Shown here one piece after another: positions 57,201-64,000 of a stretch of DNA of 64,000 nucleotides. Every line of letters begins with the position of its first letter. Position 1 is the stretch's first letter. Made by a program: the position numbers and the translations under genes. The notes beneath the pieces are model-generated. The model did no database searches. It saw only the letters and a program-made list of their open reading frames with translations, and was not told the origin of the DNA. The stretch comes from Coriolopsis trogii (taxonomy: Eukaryota > Basidiomycota > Agaricomycetes > Polyporales > Polyporaceae), in NCBI GenBank assembly GCA_020543525.1, contig JAHYIO010000001.1, positions 2,604,001 to 2,668,000 on the forward strand. Direction: 5' to 3'.

Positions 57201-59058
57201 TCAAAATTTCGCCCCTGCAGGACGCCCAAAAGTCATCGAGGACCCTGGTGTATCGGAACGAAATGGCGTGTCTCTCGTGGGCACATCTGAGAGGGTCATG
57301 GCACCAGATGTCGCGGTACAGATTTCCCCATAAGAGCCCGTATACACCTGGCCTTGACTTCCTGTGGAGTAATAGCTCCCGAATGTCTTTGTCGAGGGCC
57401 CCTTCGAGAAACTGGACGGCATTCGATGATGGGATGGAGAACGCGGCAAGGTCTCTGCAATCACAGAGCCGAGAGCGCCGCTTCGGGGAGGTGGATGAAG
57501 GCCATGCGACGAGCGACGTGAGAAGTGAGATGACAGAGGACGCGCGATGATCTTCCCGGGGAGTGCAGGAGCTCCAACATTGGACTGAAGAGTGTTGTTC
57601 GCGTGGTCCTCGTTAATGACCGTGCTGAAAAATGGGAGAGTCCGAGATGTATGTATCTCCTGAGGTACTACGCCCATATCATGCGGTGAGGAGCAGTGAC
57701 TTGTTGAGCGTTGTATGAAGCAACTCACCACGATGTGGTATTTCTCTCCCATCTCCAGGGCGACCATCATGCTTCCTTCCCGTGAAGGTGAACAAGCGAG
57801 ACAGCCATCCCGTCCAAGTCTCGTAAATTTCTTCTTGTGCAGCGAAAATGAGGAAGAACAGTAAGGGAGTAAACGCTGATGAGAGAACGTGAACCAGCAT
57901 GTGCGAAACATGGCGAGGAAGGCTACTATACCTTCCCATAGGACGCTTGCGCGGTTTGCCCTGGTAAGGCCGGGAAATTTCTTCCGCCATTTTGGGGCAT
58001 CATGTTGACCCTCCCAAACGAAGTGCGCGTGCAGCCACAGTGAGAGAACCACAGCATACAAAGCTGCAGATATCATCGTCACAAAGATGAGCCCCGCAAA
58101 GCGACCAAAACGTTTGGTCTTCACGAATAGCCAGCCGGTGTTGTCCAACATCGTGGTCGAGTGGCGCCAAACAACGACGCCCATTATGACGGTGATGATG
58201 ATAGCTATAGCGAGAGGGACTAGAGTGAAGATTAGAGAGACGATCGTGAATGCTGGATCGTCAAAGTAGCAAGACGTCTGTACATGACGCTCATAAGCAA
58301 GGTGAAGTCACTCGGTGGGCCATGAAAACACTGACGATCTCGTACTGCACGTTGGCCGCGACAGATGTGTTGCTGCCCGCAAGACGTGGTATTGGGGTTA
58401 CGACTACAGGTAAGGCCCACACTGCAAAACACGTGAGTGCGCGCAAAGCAAAACGACAAACCACGGTCTCTCACAGAATGGTGCGATACATAGGGCGAGG
58501 ACGGCTCTCCTTGTAAGTCGAGGATAGTCGTCTGCACTGCGCTTCGGTTGTACTTGTATCAAGGCCAACAACAGACAAGGCTGGAGGGCAAGTGCGACTT
58601 AGATTGGAGTTGGCGAGTGAAAAGGATGCTCATACCAATGTGAAGCTGACTGCGAACGCCGCTTTGACGACTGTGACATAACGCACTCTGAAACACACAT
58701 CAATATCTAGGCAGACGACGATGGATGCACGATATGTTTGCTGCACTCACAAAATGGAGTCGGCGACACAAAAATTGATCATGCTGGGGAAGTTTGATAG
58801 TGAGTCACCGAGCTGTTGGGGAACGATCTTGTGGACTATGGGAGGCAAAATGTCCAGGAATGAACGAAGCAGGCACGAAACTATAAGGGCCTTGACGAGA
58901 GCATGCTTTGGAGCGGGCGTCATCAATAAGAGGGTGAACAAGAAAATGTTGCAGAGCTGCGAGACAAGTCAGTATGAGGCAATGACTGCAGGAAACGGAG
59001 AACACACCTCTAGTACAATGACCGCAGACGTCAAAGCATCAATCTTATGCGTCGACAT
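57201..59058 (-). CDS. Seven-helix receptor-like membrane protein
   Basis: Exons 59058-59008, 58956-58751, 58687-58636, 58580-58475, 58421-58312, 58277-57932 and 57875 to about 57728 join in frame and place seven helices in order: SAVIVLELCNIFLFTLLLMT, VKALIVSCLLRSFLDILP, VRYVTVVKAAFAVSFTLPC, RAVLALCIAPFLWALPVVV, IVSLIFTLVPLAIAIIITVI, LIFVTMISAALYAVVLSLW and AFTPLLFFLIFAA. The layout is GPCR-like, with a long Ser-rich cytoplasmic tail ending at 57201. The junction between exon 7 and the tail frame (57640-57201) was not resolved: no donor/acceptor pair with matching phase was found, so a small exon is probably missing. It does not look like an STE3 pheromone receptor; family and ligand unknown. 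Confidence 0.7.
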
Positions 59059-59996
59059 AGTCGGCAGATCCGGACAGTGTCGACGGGTATGGGCCAGGAG
59101 ACACGCGGGGGTATCATGTCATGGGCACGGTTGGGAAGCGGGGGTATATCCTATGATGAGAGCTCAACCGATGATTGAGTTAGCAAGCAAACCGACTTCG
59201 ATAGGCTGTACACGGGAACAGTGTGGGTGTCTCATGAGATATCTGTCCGGAGCGAAGGCGGAAAGATAGCTAGATGTATCAGTTGAACTGTCCAACGGAT
59301 GATGCTGTGTATGAGATGTCATCGGAACGCCTACGGTGAATGGTGAGCCGGAACGATCCAATGGATGGCAAGAACAGCAATCCTACGAGCTGCGGTGATC
59401 ATGCTCCTACAACATGCAGTGGCGAGACGTTCACACCCGTGGGTGCTCGTGGTGGAGGATCATCCAGAGTCCGAGTCGACAGTACTTCACCTTGAATAAG
59501 CGTTGGATACTGCGTGAAGTCACTCATTAGCAGTGCAATAACAATGCTGAGGGCACACGGAGTTCAATGACCAGTCACGAGCAGTGCGGCTATAGCGGTT
59601 GAGGCGTGAACTCAGGTTCTGGAGGTAACTGGTTGCTGATGGGTCAAGATGTCAGATGGCGCCGAGCGTTGTGCGCGACGCGTCGGTCACGAGCGCCTGA
59701 GGGATGAATCACGCCGCGTCATAGTGATAGTGTCCAGCACTTCACCTTGAATCTCGTCTCCTTCTTTCACTTTGCTTTATCTTTGATTCTCCAACGTCAG
59801 CATCATAGCCTTGGGATACTCTACTTGTATGCGAACCTGGTCTTGGACTTACCATTGGAGCTCCAGTTCTCTGGCACGTCGCGTGGCGTAACTGATGCTT
59901 GTCACGGTCACGGTACGCGTCAAAGCCGCGGTCCGAGTCCAGTCGCGTCGACACCTCCTGCCCCCACAACACCGTTGCTACCATCCTTACATCGTC
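59059..59996. promoter_or_regulatory. divergent intergenic region, receptor-like gene and DNA ligase I
   Basis: The 938 bp separates divergent genes. The short match cacttcaccttgaat occurs twice (around 59484 and 59739), the second within 260 bases of the ligase start. No gene is seen. Confidence 0.4.
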
Positions 59997-62900
59997 ATGG
60001 TTCGCCAACAGACACTGGGCAAGTTTGCGGTCTGTTGAATTGGGGCAGGTAATCTGATGCAAGGGTACAGGGAAGTTCTTCGGCAAGACCGGCGACCCGC
60101 CTCTCCAGACCAAGTTGGAGGACACGCTCGGCGGTAAGAGGAAACGCACTACAAAGGCTGAACCGAAGGATGGCAAGAAGCCTACGGAAGTGTCTGAGAC
60201 GGAGCAAGAGAAGCGTCAGGAAGAAGGTATGTGGTTTGTCCAAGGCACATCTCGCTCTTGGTGAACGGTTCGCAGCCACGCGGTCACCGTCTCCGGCGAT
60301 TAGTGGTAAGCTCAAGTGCACATGGCTACCTTGTCGCGTTCCTGCTCTGAAGAAGCTGTCTCAGCGGTGCAGGAGAAGCCACCGGTGGCCAAGCGTCGCC
60401 GAATAATTGAATCCGATACTGAAGACTCTCCTGAACGTATGTTCAGTCCCTTTCACATTGTACAGTATGGTACCCAGCCATGCTCTCTGTAGCTGGACCA
60501 TCCAAACCCAAGCAGAATACCGGGGCATCTGCATCCAGATTATCATCGTCCAAGGCAGCCAGGGGTGCACCGAGTGCACCGAACAAGACCAAGGCGAAAC
60601 CGCAAGCAATCATAGAGGACAGCGATCCCATGGACGAGGACGGGGCTGAGGTTGCCGCGTCCTCAGATAATGAGGAAGACCCTGATATTGGAGAGGAGGA
60701 GATTGACGCGGAAGAGGACCCTGAAGATGAGGATGGTGTCGCGTCCCAGAAGTGAGTTGAAGGCTCTCGAGCTTGTTCGCATGAACTGATGTGTTGGTAT
60801 GCAGTGCGGAGGCAGCACTATCCCGAACACAAGACGTGGACATACCCGGGGGATGGAAAGCTGGAGATCCGTAAGTCCAACTGTTCGTTGCCATCCAGTG
60901 CTACATTCACATCGCAACCAGCGTCCCTTATGCAGCTTTGGCCAAAGTCTTTGGTCTCATTGAGGCCACCACGAAACGTATAGAGAAGACTTCTCTGTTG
61001 ACGTCATTCCTCCTTCTAGTCATTCGCCGCAGAGCCAAGGGAGATGTCCAGTCGCTCTTACAAGCAGTCTATCTGTGCATAAACAGAGTACGTCCGGGCT
61101 CACTTCCGTACACTCGCAGTCATTCTGAGTACAGCACAGCTGTGCCCGGACTACATGGGCATAGAGCTTGGAATCGGCGAGAGCTTGTTAGTCAAAGCTA
61201 TCAGCGAATCTACCGGTCGTCGCATAGCCGTTGTGAAGGCCGACCTCAAGAAGGAAGGTGATCTGGGACTCGTCGCGATGGTGGGTACCTACGCAGGTGT
61301 GATCTTGTCTATAAGACGACCGACACAGCCTGCAGACTTCCAAGAACAGCCAAAAGACCTTGTTCAAGCCGAAACCACTGAGCCTTCCTACGGTTTTCAA
61401 GAGCCTGAAGGAGATAGCCTTGAGTAGCGGCCACTCGGCATGTAGTCCGATATCCAGAAATAAGTGCGTGCCACTGATACTAGTATGACCCCAGTCGCAA
61501 AACAAGAAGGTCTCTATCATCACTAAATTACTGGCTGCCTGCCAAGGCCAAGAAGCGAAGTATATCATTCGAAGTTTGGAGGGTAAGCTGCGCATAGGCA
61601 ATGCTGAGCGCACCGTCCTGGTGGCGCTCGCACACGCCGCCGTTCTTGCTGAACAAGAAGCATGTGAGTCTGGAAATCGAATGCAGTGTGAAAGTGGTCA
61701 TGACGCACAACCCACCTGCAGCGAGCAAGAGGCCGAACAAAGAGAAGCTTGCGGCTCGTCTGGAAGAAGCGGCTAGCATCATCAAGCAGGTGTACAGGTA
61801 CGAATTCTAGCGTGCTCGACGCAGACGACTAGTTACGCTGGATCTCTAGCGAGCTCCCAAACTACGACCTCGTCATCCCCGCCCTGCTTAATGCCGGTAT
61901 TGACAAGCTGAAAGAGGAGTGCAAGCTGACTCCCGGCGTACCCCTGAAGCCTATGTTGGCGAAACCGACTAAAGCGATTGGGGAAGTCTTGGACAAGTTC
62001 GAAGGCAAGAAGTTCACCTGCGAGTACAAATACGACGGAGAGCGTGCACAGGTAACAAAAACAACAGACACGCGATGGTTGGGCATTTGTATTCATCGAC
62101 TTATGCACAGGTCCACAAGCTGGAAGACGGCACGATCGCCGTCTTCAGTCGCAACTCCGAGGACATGAGCAAGAAGTACCCAGATCTCATGGAACAGCTT
62201 CCTCGGGTACGTCCATCCGTGGCACCGTGATGCTGTGCTTCCTGCGGGGAGAAGCACGACGCTGACCGCGTGCTCCGCAGTGTGTCAAGGAGAGCACGCA
62301 AACGTTCGTGTTCGACGCCGAGGCGGTCGCCATCGACAAGGACACAGCCAAGCTGCTTCCCTTCCAAGAGCTCAGCCGACGGAAACGGAAGGACGTCAAG
62401 GTGGAGGACATCAAAGTTCGCGTCTGCCTCTTTGCCTTTGATCTGCTCTACCTGAACGGAGAGGTGCGTTTTTGCTTTTGCTCTCGGTCATCGGTCATGG
62501 ATTCGGCCGGTGTCGCCAATTACCGTCTACTGCCAGTGTCGCGGGACTGACGATCTCCTTCTGTACGCACGCGTGGGTGGCCTTCGTGCTGCGCGCACCA
62601 GCCGCTGTTGCAGAAGGACTTCAGCGAACGGCGAGAACTGCTCCAACGGCACTTCCAACCCGTCGACCGCGAGTTCCAGTTCGCGAAGGCGTCCGACTGC
62701 GAAACAACGGACGAGATCCAGACGTTCCTCGAGGAGAGCGTCAAGGATGGCTGCGAGGGGCTCATGGTTAAGATGCTCGACGGCGAGCTCAGCCACTACC
62801 AGCCCAGCCGGCGGACAGTCAACTGGCTGAAGGTACCTGTCCCGCGCCCCGCGCCCGACGTGTAGTATGCTAACGAGTCGATGCTTCGCTTCTTGCGCGC

Positions 62901-63551
62901 ATACAGCTGAAGAAGGACTACCTGGCGGGCGTGGGCGACTCGCTCGACCTCGTCGTCGTCGGCGGGTACTACGGCAAGGGCAAGCGGACGAACGTCTACG
63001 GCGCGTTCCTGCTCGCGTGCTACGACGCTGACTCGGAGGAGTACCAGACGATCTGCAAGATCGGGACGGGCTTCAGCGACGAGGCGCTCCAGGCGCACTA
63101 CGAGACGCTGAAGCCGCTCGAGATGCAGACCCCAAGGGGGGACATCAAGGTCGGGGGCGCGAAGCCCGACGTGTGGTTCGAGCCGAAGATCGTCTGGGAG
63201 GTGCTGACGGCAGACTTGAGTCTCAGTCCGGTCTACACTGCCGCGCAGGGTCTGGTACGTCGTCTGACAATAGTGCGCGGCGCGGGGAGGCTGATGTGCA
63301 TGCGGGTTGTAGGTCGAGGAACGAGGCATTTCTCTGCGTTTCCCCCGGTTCATCAAGGTTCGGGACGACAAGGGTGCGGACGACGCGACGGGGCCCGAGC
63401 AGGTACGTTGGGCTTCCTCTCCCTGTGACGTCACGTCATTGGGCTTATGCTGTCCGTGCAGATCGCAGAAATGTACCAGCGCCAGGCTCTCGCGCAGACG
63501 AAGGGAGGGAAGAAGGGCAAGGGCGGGGATGCGGACGACGGATTCTGGTGA
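59997..63551 (+). CDS. CDC9: ATP-dependent DNA ligase I
   Basis: Replicative DNA ligase sealing Okazaki fragments in the nucleus. About 830 residues in 18 exons: 59997-60018, 60071-60226, 60276-60305, 60365-60436, 60493-60751, 60805-60870, 60922-61087, 61140-61280, 61345-61441 (or slightly further), about 61504-61663, 61722-61797, 61850-62051, 62111-62206, 62281-62463, 62602-62832, 62907-63254, 63313-63402 and 63462-63551. Seen: N-terminal PCNA-binding box QQTLGKFF, basic/acidic linker, DNA-binding domain ([20 protein letters not shown]), adenylation site [10 protein letters not shown] with the catalytic Lys, [35 protein letters not shown] and GTGFSD. Intron 1 uses a GC donor. The junction near 61442-61509 has no phase-matched standard intron. 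Confidence 0.95.
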
Positions 63552-63773
63552 GCTGGAGGGACGGTCAGAATGGAACATGGGTCACGTTGAGCTTTCGTGC
63601 TGTCGGATTCTGTTTCTGTTCGCATGTTCACGTAGGGTTATCGTCGCACTGGTCTACTTACTATTAGTGTAAGTTATGGATGACAGGATAACAAGAACGT
63701 GTGGGGTCCGCTCTGAGCGTCCGGACAGCAATGTATGTATATGTGGGAAGGGGATGGGGTGAGTCTAGTGGTG

Positions 63774-64000
63774 TCATTTTGGTGCCACAGCCTTTGCGGC
63801 GTCTTTGGTCGCGTCTACAACCTTCTGTGCGACTGGTTCGCTAGCTATCTTCTTATCCTTGCCACCCATGTACCAGTAGTTGACGAAACGGGCACCCTGG
63901 GTGAGCTGAGCGGTCGCGTTTGTAGCGTGACAGGCAAAGAGGAGATAATTGCGGGGTTGTACGCGCCACGCTGGGAGTCATGTTTGAGCATTGGCCGGAA
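63774..64000 (-). CDS. MPC1: Mitochondrial pyruvate carrier subunit MPC1 (5' part outside window)
   Basis: Inner-membrane carrier subunit importing pyruvate into mitochondria, working as a heterodimer with MPC2. The last exon runs 63970-63774 and an intron fills the right edge. Seen: [18 protein letters not shown] then [15 protein letters not shown], the conserved C-terminal half of MPC1 (yeast has SPKNYLLFGCHLINETAQ). A Lys/Ala-rich tail ends at the stop at 63774-63776. The preceding splice junction probably reads AWRVQPRN. The gene converges on DNA ligase I with about 220 bases between the stops. Confidence 0.88.

Overview
The window is nuclear DNA of a filamentous basidiomycete, most likely an agaricomycete (polypore or mushroom type). 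Genes are dense and lie on both strands. Almost every gene is cut by many introns of about 45-70 nt with GT(A/G)(A/C)G donors and short CAG/TAG acceptors. Several first coding exons are only 7-24 nt long. Gene models were built by joining exons by hand; for almost all of them the summed exon lengths keep one open frame from ATG to stop, and exceptions are stated. No rRNA, tRNA, CRISPR array or complete transposon was found.

Layout. 1-11 kb: L-rhamnose dehydrogenase-like SDR (cut by the left edge), a ketol-acid reductoisomerase-like protein with altered catalytic motifs, an RBM39/Rsd1 splicing factor, an HSL-type esterase, a D-serine dehydratase and a Rab4 GTPase. 12.8-24.2 kb: two Ser/Thr-rich single-pass membrane proteins of similar design flank an isochorismatase-like hydrolase, an MDR oxidoreductase and a small membrane protein. 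24.8-28 kb: a CsbD-like protein and a conserved fungal protein with one membrane segment. 28.1-33.2 kb is the most accessory part: an orphan gene converges on a 1,042-residue P-loop NTPase with a nuclease-like C-terminal motif, of a type expanded in agaricomycetes and related to Crinkler-type NTPase-nuclease proteins. 34-40.3 kb: a GT31 glycosyltransferase, a GST-fold protein with a large insert and SGT1. 41.8-48.3 kb: three tandem RTA1-family membrane proteins, the last two being a roughly 2.4 kb duplication that includes the promoter. 48.5-51.3 kb: dihydrofolate reductase, mitochondrial ribosomal protein bL36m and an SLC35F/EamA-type transporter. 53.9-64 kb: PPZ-type phosphatase, ribosomal protein uS17 (RPS11), a seven-helix receptor-like protein, DNA ligase I and a mitochondrial pyruvate carrier subunit cut by the right edge.

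The genes do not form one pathway. Housekeeping genes (uS17, DNA ligase I, DHFR, SGT1, Rab4, PPZ, RBM39) are interleaved with lineage-specific or expanded families (NTPase-nuclease, RTA1 array, S/T-rich membrane proteins, orphan genes). The best candidates for undescribed biology are the NTPase-nuclease/orphan pair at 28.1-33.2 kb, the RTA1 array with its promoter repeat, and the ketol-acid reductoisomerase-like gene.
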